Below are positions 54,357 through 62,819 of a stretch of DNA of 64,000 nucleotides, one piece after another. The DNA comes from Hoeflea sp. (GTDB lineage Bacteria; Pseudomonadota; Alphaproteobacteria; Rhizobiales; Rhizobiaceae): contig NZ_NVXQ01000005.1 in assembly GCF_002733955.1 (NCBI RefSeq), positions 62,001 through 126,000 of the forward strand. The letters are read 5' to 3'. Numbering within the stretch: position 1 is the stretch's first letter; every line of letters starts with the position of its first letter. Position numbers and translations under genes: made by a program. The notes beneath the pieces are model-generated. The model saw nothing but the letters and a program-made list of their open reading frames with translations. It did not search any database and had not been told where the DNA came from.

Positions 54357-54767
54357 ATGTTTTCCATCGGCGAGCTTTCCAAACGCACCGGGGTGAAAAT
54401 CCCGACCATCCGCTACTACGAGCAAATGGGGCTGATCGAGGCACCGGAACGCTCGCAAGGCAATCAGCGGCGCTACTCAAAGGACGGGATGCAACGCCTG
54501 TCCTTCATCCGCCATTCGCGTGAGCTGGGGTTTTCGATAGGGGACATCAAAGGCTTGCTGGAGCTGAGCCAGCATCCGGAAAAGCCATGCCATGATGCAC
54601 ACAACATGGCGGCGCGGCGGCTTGAGGACGTCCGGGCAAGGATTGCCAAACTGCAGCGATTGGAACGCGAGCTCAAGCGCATTTCCGATTGTGACGCAGA
54701 CACCGTCGCCCATTGCGCGGTGATCGAGACGCTGGCCGATCACAACCTGTGCGAGACGGAGCACTGA
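54357..54767 (+). CDS. MerR-family metal-responsive regulator (CadR/PbrR-like)
   Basis: A 136-residue regulator. The winged helix covers about 1-70 (SIGELSKRTGVKIPTIRYYE, then NQRRYSKDGMQRLSFIRHS). A dimerisation helix follows. Cys78, Cys112 and Cys120 are placed like the metal ligands of CadR/PbrR, with a further Cys132 and His134 at the end. The start I prefer is the ATG at 54357. It would activate the divergent efflux gene through the 19-bp-spacer promoter. Confidence 0.92.
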   Translation: MFSIGELSKRTGVKIPTIRYYEQMGLIEAPERSQGNQRRYSKDGMQRLSFIRHSRELGFSIGDIKGLLELSQHPEKPCHDAHNMAARRLEDVRARIAKLQRLERELKRISDCDADTVAHCAVIETLADHNLCETEH

Positions 54768-54794
54768 GCGGAGGCAGTTAAAGTGATCAGTTTC

Positions 54795-55250
54795 CTAGAC
54801 ACCAGCAGCCCGAGCGCTGACGACCTCGTTGAATTTGGTAAAGAACTGGCCTGCGAGTTTCTTCGAGGTTGAATCAATCAGCCGGGAGCCGAGCTGGGCG
54901 ATCTTGCCGCCGACCTGTGCCTTCACGTCGTAGGTGAGCACGGTTTCCGCGCCGTCTTCGACCAGTTTCACATCAGCCCCGCCCTTGGCGAAGCCGGCGA
55001 TGCCGCCCTTGCCTTCGCCGGCAATGGTGTAGCTCTCGGGCGGGTTGATGTTTTCCAGCGTCACATCGCCGGTGAACTTGGCAGAGACCGGTCCGATCTT
55101 GATCTTGACGGTGGCCGACATCTCGGTGTCGGAGGTTTTTTCCAGCGTCTGGCAACCCGGAATGCACTCGCGCAGAACGTCGGGATCGTTGAGCGCTTCC
55201 CATACCAGCTGACGCGGGGCCGCGATGCGTTCTTCGCCGTTCATTTCCAT
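54795..55250 (-). CDS. CoxG-like SRPBCC protein (CO dehydrogenase subunit G family)
   Basis: A 151-residue SRPBCC-fold protein. The CoxG signature is seen in MEMNGEERIAAPRQLVWEAL, then CIPGCQTLEKTSDTE, and GPVSAKFTGDVTLENI. The family includes CoxG, a membrane anchor in CO dehydrogenase maturation, but stand-alone copies are common and no cox genes are nearby. ATG at 55250. It is divergent from the methyltransferase gene. Confidence 0.88.
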   Translation of the reverse strand: MEMNGEERIAAPRQLVWEALNDPDVLRECIPGCQTLEKTSDTEMSATVKIKIGPVSAKFTGDVTLENINPPESYTIAGEGKGGIAGFAKGGADVKLVEDGAETVLTYDVKAQVGGKIAQLGSRLIDSTSKKLAGQFFTKFNEVVSARAAGV

Positions 55251-55340
55251 TGGACAAGATCCTCCCTGATTGTGAGCCTATCTATGCAAAGCGAAAACGG
55301 CTTTGCCAAGTGCATATCGGGTTGCTATGTCCAATCTCTC

Positions 55341-56627
55341 ATGAAATCGCCGGGACATGGCGCTGCCCAGGGCCCGGCCACGCACATTAACTGGACATTT
55401 CGGACCTTGGCCGACAAGCGCACCCAAAAGCCACGACGCGGCGGCCCCGCCCAGCCGGGAGAGCCCAGGCCAAAAACCAACCGGCCCAAGGGCGGCAGTG
55501 GCGGCGGCAAGCCGCGGGATGGCAAGTTTCGTGACGACAGAGCACGAGCCGACAAGCCGGCTCACACCGATGCAGCGAAAAGGCATACGGACAAGCGCGC
55601 GAGAAACGACCGGAAGCCGGCCGACCGCCAGGCGTCAGACCGCAAGGCCGACACCCAGCCGCAAGCGCCGCTCAGGCCGCTGACCAAGCGTCAGGGGCCG
55701 CTGCCGCAGCAGATCGTGCCGCTGATCCTGGAAACCGGCAACGAGGACGGCTACCAGCTTCTCGACATGGGACTCAACGAAGCCGGCCAGGGCGAGAAGC
55801 TCGAGCAATATGGCAGCCTGCGCATCGTGCGTCCGGAGGCGCAGGCGCTGTGGGGCCGCGGGCTGCCGGATTCCGAATGGGCCAAGGCGGACGCGGTGTT
55901 TACCGGCGACACCGACGAGGACGGCATCGGCCGCTGGGCGTTCCCGCGCATGCCGCTGGGCGAAACCTGGCCAATGAAGCTGCTCGGTGTCGATTTTCAT
56001 GGCCGGCTGACCTCGTTCCGCCATGTCGGGGTATTTCCCGAGCAGATCGCACACTGGCGCTGGATGGCGGACCGGATCACCGAGGCCAGCCGGCCGCTGA
56101 AGGTGCTCAACCTGTTCGGCTATACAGGCGTCGCCTCGCTGGTCGCCGCCCATGCCGGGGCCGAGGTCACCCATGTCGATGCGTCGAAGAAGGCGATCGG
56201 CTGGGCGCGGGAAAACCAGGCGCTGGCGCGGCTTGAGGACAAGCCGATCCGCTGGATCTGCGAAGACGCGATGAAGTTCATTGCGCGCGAAGAGCGCCGC
56301 GGCAACAGCTACGACATCATTCTCACCGATCCGCCAAAATTCGGCAGAGGCCCGAATGGCGAAGTCTGGCAGTTGTTCGAGCATCTGCCTCTGATGCTCG
56401 ATATCTGCCGCGAATTGCTGAGCGACAAGCCGGTGGGGTTGGTGCTGACCGCCTATTCGATCCGGGCCTCCTTCTATGCAACACACGAGTTGATGCGCGA
56501 GACCATGCGCGGCGCTGGCGGCCGGGTGGAATCGGGCGAACTGATCATCCGCGAGAGCGGCAAGCCCGAAGCAGACGAATGCCGGGCACTGTCGACCTCG
56601 CTTTATTCAAGGTGGCTGCCGCAATGA
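55341..56627 (+). CDS. Class I SAM-dependent methyltransferase, probably rRNA
   Basis: About 428 residues. The first 120 are very basic and disordered (Lys, Arg, Gly, Pro; for example RGGPAQPGEPRPKTNRPKGG). The methyltransferase domain starts near residue 150 and has the SAM-binding LNLFGYTGVASLVAAHAGAE, the DASKKAIGWARENQ acid loop, and ILTDPPKFGRGPNGEVWQL as motif IV. It resembles RlmI-type 23S rRNA cytosine methyltransferases, but specificity is not shown. The start is uncertain: I prefer the ATG at 55341 but a GTG at 55272 or ATG at 55284 are open. The stop overlaps the next gene. Confidence 0.83.
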   Translation: MKSPGHGAAQGPATHINWTFRTLADKRTQKPRRGGPAQPGEPRPKTNRPKGGSGGGKPRDGKFRDDRARADKPAHTDAAKRHTDKRARNDRKPADRQASDRKADTQPQAPLRPLTKRQGPLPQQIVPLILETGNEDGYQLLDMGLNEAGQGEKLEQYGSLRIVRPEAQALWGRGLPDSEWAKADAVFTGDTDEDGIGRWAFPRMPLGETWPMKLLGVDFHGRLTSFRHVGVFPEQIAHWRWMADRITEASRPLKVLNLFGYTGVASLVAAHAGAEVTHVDASKKAIGWARENQALARLEDKPIRWICEDAMKFIAREERRGNSYDIILTDPPKFGRGPNGEVWQLFEHLPLMLDICRELLSDKPVGLVLTAYSIRASFYATHELMRETMRGAGGRVESGELIIRESGKPEADECRALSTSLYSRWLPQ

Positions 56628-57490
56628 GTGATCACGACCATCCAAGTCATCGCGCGACCAAAGTCGGGCAGGTGAAAGAAATCACCAGCCTTTCCAATCC
56701 GGTGATCAAGGACATCCGCGCGCTGTCAATGAAGAAGCATCGCGACGAGACCGGCACCTTTCTGGCCGAAGGCCTGAAGCTGGTGATCGACGCGCTCGAT
56801 CTCGGCTGGACAATCCGCACGCTGATTTATGCCAAGAACCAGCGCGGCAAGGAACAGGTTGAAAAGATCGCAGCACTCACGGTGGCGCGCGGCGGGCTGG
56901 TGCTGGAAGTCAGCGAGAAGGTGCTGACAGCCATCACAAGGCGCGACAATCCGCAAGCCGTGATCGCCGTTTTCGAGCAGAAGCTGGCCCCGCTTGGCGG
57001 CATCAAGCCTGCCAAGGACGACACCTGGATTGCGCTCGACCGGGTCCGCGATCCGGGCAATCTGGGCACCATCATCCGCACCGCAGACGCCGCCGGTGCT
57101 GCGGGCGTGATCCTGATCGGCGAAACCGTCGATCCGTTTTCGATGGAAACGGTGCGCGCCACCATGGGATCGGTGTTTGCGGTTCCGCTGGTGCGGGCGA
57201 CGGAGTCTGAATTCCTGAGCTGGTCGAAGACATCCTCAACGCTGATGGTCGGTAGCCATCTCAAGGGCAGCGTCGACTACCGGACGATCACGTACACCGA
57301 GCAGCCGGTGGTGCTGCTGATGGGCAATGAACAACAGGGCCTGCCAGACACGCTGGCCGCGGCCTGCGGCAAGCTCGCCCGGATTCCGCAGACCGGCCGG
57401 GCGGATTCGCTCAATCTGGCGATCGCCACCGGGGTGATGCTGTTTGAAGCACGGCGGCACCTGCTTTCGCTCGACGAGCCCGGCACATGA
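56624..57490 (+). CDS. TrmH/SpoU-family RNA 2'-O-methyltransferase
   Basis: A 288-residue SPOUT-fold enzyme. An N-terminal substrate-binding domain (about 15-110, ITSLSNPVIKDIRALSMKKH) is followed by the catalytic domain: ALDRVRDPGNLGTIIRTADA near residue 142, GSVFAVPLVRA near 182, VVLLMGNEQQGL near 224, and RADSLNLAIATGVML near 256. ATG at 56624 overlaps the upstream stop (ATGA). Two adjoining RNA methyltransferase genes suggest joint expression. Confidence 0.92.
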   Translation: MSDHDHPSHRATKVGQVKEITSLSNPVIKDIRALSMKKHRDETGTFLAEGLKLVIDALDLGWTIRTLIYAKNQRGKEQVEKIAALTVARGGLVLEVSEKVLTAITRRDNPQAVIAVFEQKLAPLGGIKPAKDDTWIALDRVRDPGNLGTIIRTADAAGAAGVILIGETVDPFSMETVRATMGSVFAVPLVRATESEFLSWSKTSSTLMVGSHLKGSVDYRTITYTEQPVVLLMGNEQQGLPDTLAAACGKLARIPQTGRADSLNLAIATGVMLFEARRHLLSLDEPGT

Positions 57491-57996
57491 GCCCTCCCCG
57501 ATCCGAACCATCGGCGCTGAGCCGGCTGATGCCGATGCTGCTGCTTGTTTCAGCCAGCGTCGCGATCGACCAGGTGATCAAATGGCTGGTGGAGACACGG
57601 CTGCCGTTTCACGAGCTGGTGCCGGTGATCCCGATGTTTGCGCTCTACCGCACCTGGAACGAGGGCATCGCGTTCTCGATGCTCGGAGGACTGCCGGATA
57701 CCGCACTGCTGGCACTGACCGGGCTGGTGATCATCTTTGTGCTTTATCTCTGGTGGCGCACGCCGCCCGGTCGCAGGATCGCGCATCTGGGCTATGCGCT
57801 GATTATCGGCGGCGCGCTCGGCAACCTGATCGACCGGGCCGTCTACGGTCATGTGGTCGACTACATCCTGTTTCACACCGAGACATGGTCATTTGCCGTC
57901 TTCAACCTCGCCGACGCCTTCATCAGCATCGGAGCCGGATTGATCGTTCTCGATGAACTGATCGTCATGCTGCACGAACGCAAGAGCCGAACCTGA
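57487..57996 (+). CDS. lspA: Lipoprotein signal peptidase
   Basis: A 169-residue inner-membrane aspartyl peptidase that removes lipoprotein signals. Four hydrophobic segments are visible. The catalytic Asp pair lies in GNLIDRAVYGHVVDYILFH near residue 116 and FNLADAFISIGAG near 138. ATG at 57487 overlaps the TrmH stop (ATGA). It is the last gene of the methyltransferase operon. Confidence 0.95.
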   Translation: MSPPRSEPSALSRLMPMLLLVSASVAIDQVIKWLVETRLPFHELVPVIPMFALYRTWNEGIAFSMLGGLPDTALLALTGLVIIFVLYLWWRTPPGRRIAHLGYALIIGGALGNLIDRAVYGHVVDYILFHTETWSFAVFNLADAFISIGAGLIVLDELIVMLHERKSRT

Positions 57997-58068
57997 AAGC
58001 CAACCGGACGTCGCCCTTGATCTTGAGGGCCGGGCGGGCCAGTCTGGATCAACACAAGAGGAGCTTCC

Positions 58069-59073
58069 ATGCAAGACCGTTTCAAGGGCATTCTGCTCAC
58101 CCGTGACGAGAACAAGGTTATGTCGGTCAATGTGACCGAGCTCGGCCTCGATGATCTGATGGAAGGCGACGTGGTCGTCGAGGTGGAATGGACCACCATC
58201 AACTACAAGGACGGCCTGGCCATCACCGGCAAGGGCCCGGTGGTGCGGCGCTGGCCGATGGTGCCCGGCATTGACTGCGCCGGCACCGTGGTGAGTTCGG
58301 AGAACGAGCGCTTCAAGGCCGGCGACAAGGTGATCCTCAACGGCTTCGGTGTCGGCGAGGTGCATACCGGCGCCTACGCCACCTATGCCCGGCTGAAGGG
58401 CGACTGGCTGATCCCGATGCCCGAAGGCATGGACGGCCGGTCGGCGATGGCCATCGGCACCGCCGGTTACACGGCCATGCTGTCGGTGATGGCGCTGGAG
58501 CGGCACGGCATTACGCCAGGCCGCGGGCCGGTGGTGGTTACCGGCGCAAATGGCGGCGTCGGCACCGTGGCAATCGCCGTACTCGGAAAACTCGGCTACG
58601 AGGTCATCGCCTCGACCGGACGCACCGAGGAAGCCGACTTCCTCAAGAGCCTCGGCGCGTCCGAAGTGATCCACCGCGATGAACTCTCCGGCCCGGCCAA
58701 GCCGCTCAACAAGGAACGCTGGGCCGGTGCGGTTGACGCCGTTGGCAGCCACACGCTGGCCAATGTGCTGTCGATGACCTCCTATGGCGGTGCTGTGACG
58801 GCCTGTGGCCTGGCGCAGGGCATGGATCTTCCGGCCTCGGTGGCACCCTTCATCCTGCGTGGCGTTTCGCTGCTCGGCATCGATTCGGTGATGGCGCCGC
58901 TGGCGCTCAGGCAGGAAGCCTGGTCGCGGCTGGTCACCGATCTGGATCTCGACAAGCTCGAGGCGCTGTCGAGCGAAATCGGCTTCGACGGCATCATTGA
59001 TGCGGCGCATCAGATCATCGACGGCAAGATCCGCGGACGCGTGGTTGTCGACATGAAAAAGCCAAATGCGTAA
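58069..59073 (+). CDS. MDR oxidoreductase, acrylyl-CoA reductase (AcuI/YhdH)-like
   Basis: A 334-residue zinc-free medium-chain dehydrogenase/reductase. The N-terminal DVVVEVEWTTINYKDGLAIT and PGIDCAGTVVSSENERFKAG are typical of AcuI/YhdH; the NADPH motif is VVVTGANGGVGTVAIAVLG near residue 161. AcuI reduces acryloyl-CoA to propionyl-CoA and relatives protect from acrylate. AGAGGAG lies 7 bases before the ATG at 58069. It stands alone. Confidence 0.88.
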   Translation: MQDRFKGILLTRDENKVMSVNVTELGLDDLMEGDVVVEVEWTTINYKDGLAITGKGPVVRRWPMVPGIDCAGTVVSSENERFKAGDKVILNGFGVGEVHTGAYATYARLKGDWLIPMPEGMDGRSAMAIGTAGYTAMLSVMALERHGITPGRGPVVVTGANGGVGTVAIAVLGKLGYEVIASTGRTEEADFLKSLGASEVIHRDELSGPAKPLNKERWAGAVDAVGSHTLANVLSMTSYGGAVTACGLAQGMDLPASVAPFILRGVSLLGIDSVMAPLALRQEAWSRLVTDLDLDKLEALSSEIGFDGIIDAAHQIIDGKIRGRVVVDMKKPNA

Positions 59074-59113
59074 TCGCTAAAATTTGACGGTTTCGCTGAA
59101 GTCTTTGCTCACG

Positions 59114-59135
59114 GGGCCCGTGCTATCACGGGCCC
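59114..59135 (+). promoter_or_regulatory. 9-bp hairpin ending at the start codon of the hybrid kinase
   Basis: GGGCCCGTG (59114-59122) pairs perfectly with CACGGGCCC (59127-59135) around CTAT. The base after it is the A of the ATG at 59136. It could end acuI transcription or limit translation of the kinase. No ribosome site is visible between it and the ATG. Confidence 0.55.
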
Positions 59136-61463
59136 ATGATGACAGAACCATTGCGACTGCAAGAAACCCTTCAGCGAGCCCTGAGCGAACAGGCGGTCAC
59201 GCATCCGAGCTTTTCGCCGTCCGTTGCAGAGCCTGAACATGCGATTCCGGAAGTCGCGGTCGACACCGAGCGCATGCAAGCGGGCGACACAGCCAGCTCT
59301 GCGTCACGCCCGCTGTTTGCAGTTTCTGCCGCGCTGGCGGCCACGGCTGTTTCCGTTGCGTTCAACGCGCCTGCGGTATTGCTTGCCTCGGTTGCAGGCA
59401 TTGCCGTCTATGCGGCCGCTCCGCTGTTCCGGCGCGCGTCCAGCGGTTCCACCTCACAGATTTCCGGCCGTCAGACCCGACCGGCAAGCACGGACCTGGA
59501 GCACGAATTTGACCGCAAGTGGGAGCAGCTTGGCGAGTTTTCAAGCCAGCTGGCAAGCGTGTTCGATTCCCTTGGCGACATGGTCGCGGTCTGCGGCAGC
59601 AATGGCCAGATCATCTTTGCCAATGAAACATTCAAGTCCGCGACGGGGTTTGACAGCCCGGTCGGCCTGACCCTGTCGATGGCACGCATCGAGCCGCTGG
59701 ACACCACCAACACCGGCGCGCTCGAACTGGTGCTTGGCGATGGTGACGAGCAGACCATCTGGACGTGGCATGAAACCGTGACCCGCGACCCGGCCACCGG
59801 CGAACTGGTTCTGCAATGCATCGGCCGCAACATCACCTCGGCACGTCTTACCGAGGCCGAACTGGTCGAGGCACGGCAAAAGGCAGAGGCTGCCAACCAC
59901 GCCAAATCGCGTTTCCTGGCAACCGTCAGCCACGAGATCCGCACGCCGCTGAATGGTATTCTGGGCATGACACACCTGCTCGAGCAGACCCAGACAACGC
60001 CGGAACAGGCGAGCTACCTCAAGACCGCCGGCGAATCCGGCATGGCGCTCTTGTCGCTGATCGAGGATCTGCTTGATGTGACCTCGATCGAAGCCGGCCG
60101 CCTGCATCTCAGACATGAAGAGGGAAATCTGGAAGAGCTGGTCAACGGCGTCTCCGAGCTGATGGCCTCGCGCGCCCACGAAAAGGGCATCGAGATTGCG
60201 GTCCACATCGCCCCGGAAGCGCCGCGCCTGATCACGTCGGATATCGGCAGGTTGCGGCAGGTCTTATTCAACCTGGTCGGCAATGCCATCAAGTTCACTG
60301 AAACCGGCGGCGTGCTGATCGAGGTGGTGCGCGAAGACATGCAGCTGGCCTTCATCGTTTCCGACACCGGTCCCGGGCTGAAACAGGCTGACCAGACGCG
60401 GATCTTCGAGGAATTCGAGCGCGCCAGCAACGGTCCGACCCGCAGCCATGGCGGTGCCGGCCTGGGACTTTCCATCTCGGCCCGCATTGTCGAGGCGCTG
60501 GGCGGTGAAATCGGCGTGACGTCAACCGCCGGCAAGGGCAGCAGCTTCCGCTTCACCGTCCCGGTCAGGGAACTCGCCGTGCCGGAAACCATCGCACCCG
60601 TGCGGGGGCCGCTGGCTGACCGTGCCGTATTGGTGATAGCGCCGAGCGGGCCGGTCTCGACAGCCTTGTTGTGGACAATTCGCGACCTGGGCGGCATCGC
60701 CGAGGCTGCGCACGACCCCGACAGCATGATTGCGGCCCTGACCCGGCTCTACCGCTCCGGCGCGCAACTGAGCGATATCGTCGTCGACCGCAGGCTTGCG
60801 GACAATGCAGAAAGCCTTCTGGCCGCGGCTCCGACGGAATTACCATCAGGCATTGAACGCACCTTGATCATTGCGCCCGAAAACAGCCGCGATCTCGAGA
60901 GCCATGCCGGCCATGGCGCCAATGCCTGGCTTGTGCGCCCGGTGCGGCGGGTATCGCTGATCAATGTGCTGACCCGGCGAGACGATCGCGAAGATCGCGA
61001 CCGGTTGGGCGGCAAACCGCGCCCGGTGATGCTCGAGCGCTCGTCCGACAACCCGACGCTGGACATTCTCCTGGCCGAGGACGACCCGGTCAATGCGCTG
61101 GTGGTGCGAACCAATCTGGCGCGCCAGGGCCACCGTGTCACGGTTGTCGGCAATGGCCGCGAGCTCGTCAACCAGGCGATGGAACGCCCCGGTGGGGTCG
61201 CGGGCTATGATCTGATCATCACCGACATTTCGATGCCGGAACTCGACGGCCGCAGTGCCATCGAGCAGATCCGCGCCGAAGAAGCCGCGGGCAAGCTCAG
61301 GCGTCTGCCGATCATCGTGCTGACCGCCGATGGCCAGGCCTCGACCCGCGATGACCTGCTGGCAGCCGGTGCTGACGGGCATGCGGAGAAACCGGTCGAC
61401 CCGGAGTGGCTGCTGCAGCTGGTGACGATGACCGCTGGCAAGAAAGCACGTGCCGCCGGCTAA
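59136..61463 (+). CDS. Hybrid sensor histidine kinase-response regulator
   Basis: A 775-residue protein. Two hydrophobic segments lie at about 54-90 (LFAVSAALAATAVSVAFNAP and VLLASVAGIAVYAAAPLF). A PAS domain follows (about 140-240, LGDMVAVCGSNGQIIFANET). HisKA has His266 (ATVSHEIRTPLNGILG); the ATPase domain has DTGPGLKQ and GGAGLGLSISARIVEALGGE. A degenerate receiver-like region comes next (about 490-620), then a true receiver domain with Asp697 (IITDISMPELDG) and the DILLAEDDPVNALV start. The kinase may phosphorylate its own receiver. Start at 59136 or 59139. Confidence 0.92.
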   Translation: MMTEPLRLQETLQRALSEQAVTHPSFSPSVAEPEHAIPEVAVDTERMQAGDTASSASRPLFAVSAALAATAVSVAFNAPAVLLASVAGIAVYAAAPLFRRASSGSTSQISGRQTRPASTDLEHEFDRKWEQLGEFSSQLASVFDSLGDMVAVCGSNGQIIFANETFKSATGFDSPVGLTLSMARIEPLDTTNTGALELVLGDGDEQTIWTWHETVTRDPATGELVLQCIGRNITSARLTEAELVEARQKAEAANHAKSRFLATVSHEIRTPLNGILGMTHLLEQTQTTPEQASYLKTAGESGMALLSLIEDLLDVTSIEAGRLHLRHEEGNLEELVNGVSELMASRAHEKGIEIAVHIAPEAPRLITSDIGRLRQVLFNLVGNAIKFTETGGVLIEVVREDMQLAFIVSDTGPGLKQADQTRIFEEFERASNGPTRSHGGAGLGLSISARIVEALGGEIGVTSTAGKGSSFRFTVPVRELAVPETIAPVRGPLADRAVLVIAPSGPVSTALLWTIRDLGGIAEAAHDPDSMIAALTRLYRSGAQLSDIVVDRRLADNAESLLAAAPTELPSGIERTLIIAPENSRDLESHAGHGANAWLVRPVRRVSLINVLTRRDDREDRDRLGGKPRPVMLERSSDNPTLDILLAEDDPVNALVVRTNLARQGHRVTVVGNGRELVNQAMERPGGVAGYDLIITDISMPELDGRSAIEQIRAEEAAGKLRRLPIIVLTADGQASTRDDLLAAGADGHAEKPVDPEWLLQLVTMTAGKKARAAG

Positions 61464-61682
61464 GCCCGAGCCAGGCCAGATCTGAACATTCCGGCACAGG
61501 CGCCGGGATCGGCGAAGCCGGTTGATGCCGCTGCCGTTTGAGCTGCAATGTCCGCGTCTCGCCCGCGCTCTGTGCCCGAAACACAATATAACCTCGAAAA
61601 CACCGTATCCGGGATGGCAAATGTCATTCGGATGTCGCAGAATCATGGTTGAAACCCGCCATCACCAAGCGGGAGATTACCC

Positions 61683-62552
61683 ATGGAAACGCACGTGCCT
61701 CGGCCTTCATCCACGCCATTCCTTGCTCCCCTCGCCGGCTACAAGCCGGCAAGCCAGGTGCTTGGCCGCATCGGTTCACTGGAAGTGCGGCTGGCCGCGA
61801 CCAAGAGTGAAGTCGAAGCGGCACAAGCCCTCCGCTACCGGGTTTTCGTCGAGGAAATGGGAGCACGGCTTCCCGAAGACGCAATGCTGCAGAAACGTGA
61901 TTTCGACAGCGTCGATCGCTATTGCGACCACCTGCTGGTGCTTGACACCGCGCTGACCGGCGACGTCGAAGAGCAGATTGTCGGAACCTACCGGCTTTTG
62001 CGGCAGGAGGTCGCGGCGCGTCATGACGGGTTCTACTCGCAAAGCGAATTCGATGTTGCCGATCTCGTCGGCCGCAACGCCGGCAAGCGGTTTCTGGAGC
62101 TCGGCCGATCGTGCGTTTTGCACACCTACCGGACCCGGCGCACGCTCGAGGCATTGTGGCAAGGCAATTGGGCCTATGCACTCAACCACGAAATTGACGT
62201 GATGTTCGGCTGCGCCTCATTTCCCGGCGACAAGCCGCACGCGCACGCCCTGGCGCTGTCGTTCCTCAACAATGCCGCAGCAGCCGATGCCAGCTGGCAG
62301 GTCAAGGCAATTGCCGGTCGTGGCCTGTCGCTCGACATGATGCCGGTCGAGGCGATTAATCCGCGCGCGGCGCTGGCCGCGATGCCGCCGCTGGTCAAGG
62401 GCTACCTGCGGGTCGGCGCCCTGGTTTCGCGGGAAGCCGTGGTAGACCCGGCCTTCGGTACCACCGATGTGCTGGTGATCCTGCCGGTCAGCCAGATCAA
62501 TGGCCGCTACATCAATCATTATCGCGCGGACGCCTCGCGTTTCGCCGCCTGA
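61683..62552 (+). CDS. olsB: L-ornithine N-acyltransferase OlsB
   Basis: A 289-residue GNAT-fold enzyme that acylates ornithine with 3-hydroxyacyl-ACP, the first step to ornithine lipids. Signatures: AQALRYRVFVEEMGARLPE near residue 48, GTYRLLRQEVAARHDGFYSQ near 100, and ELGRSCVLHTYRTRRTLEAL near 140. The C-terminal PLVKGYLRVGALVSREAVVD fits OlsB. The ATG at 61683 follows GGGAG. No olsA is adjacent; rhizobial olsA is often elsewhere. Confidence 0.92.
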   Translation: METHVPRPSSTPFLAPLAGYKPASQVLGRIGSLEVRLAATKSEVEAAQALRYRVFVEEMGARLPEDAMLQKRDFDSVDRYCDHLLVLDTALTGDVEEQIVGTYRLLRQEVAARHDGFYSQSEFDVADLVGRNAGKRFLELGRSCVLHTYRTRRTLEALWQGNWAYALNHEIDVMFGCASFPGDKPHAHALALSFLNNAAAADASWQVKAIAGRGLSLDMMPVEAINPRAALAAMPPLVKGYLRVGALVSREAVVDPAFGTTDVLVILPVSQINGRYINHYRADASRFAA

Positions 62553-62637
62553 GACTGCCTGGCGGCGAAACGCCACGGAGCGCCCCTTGCCTTGGTGCGG
62601 AGGCGTGGAACCGTCAGCAACTTGAATTGTTCAAATT

Positions 62638-62664
62638 GCCCCAATCCCCAATGAGGGTTGGGGC
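62638..62664 (+). terminator. Hairpin downstream of olsB
   Basis: GCCCCAA (62638-62644) pairs with TTGGGGC (62658-62664) around 13 bases. It lies 86 bases after olsB and before the converging gene. There is no T-run; it is a weak terminator candidate. Confidence 0.4.
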
Positions 62665-62819
62665 GACACATTCTGGCGGGTTGTTTTAACGTACGCCTCG
62701 CCGGACAAGAGCCTGCCCCACCGTGGAAACCGTTGCGAGAACATGCAGGCCCACACAAAAACCTGGCTGAGACCAGGCCGGGCCGTTGTCGGTTTGCAAC
62801 GAAGCGTTATCCCCGCCTG

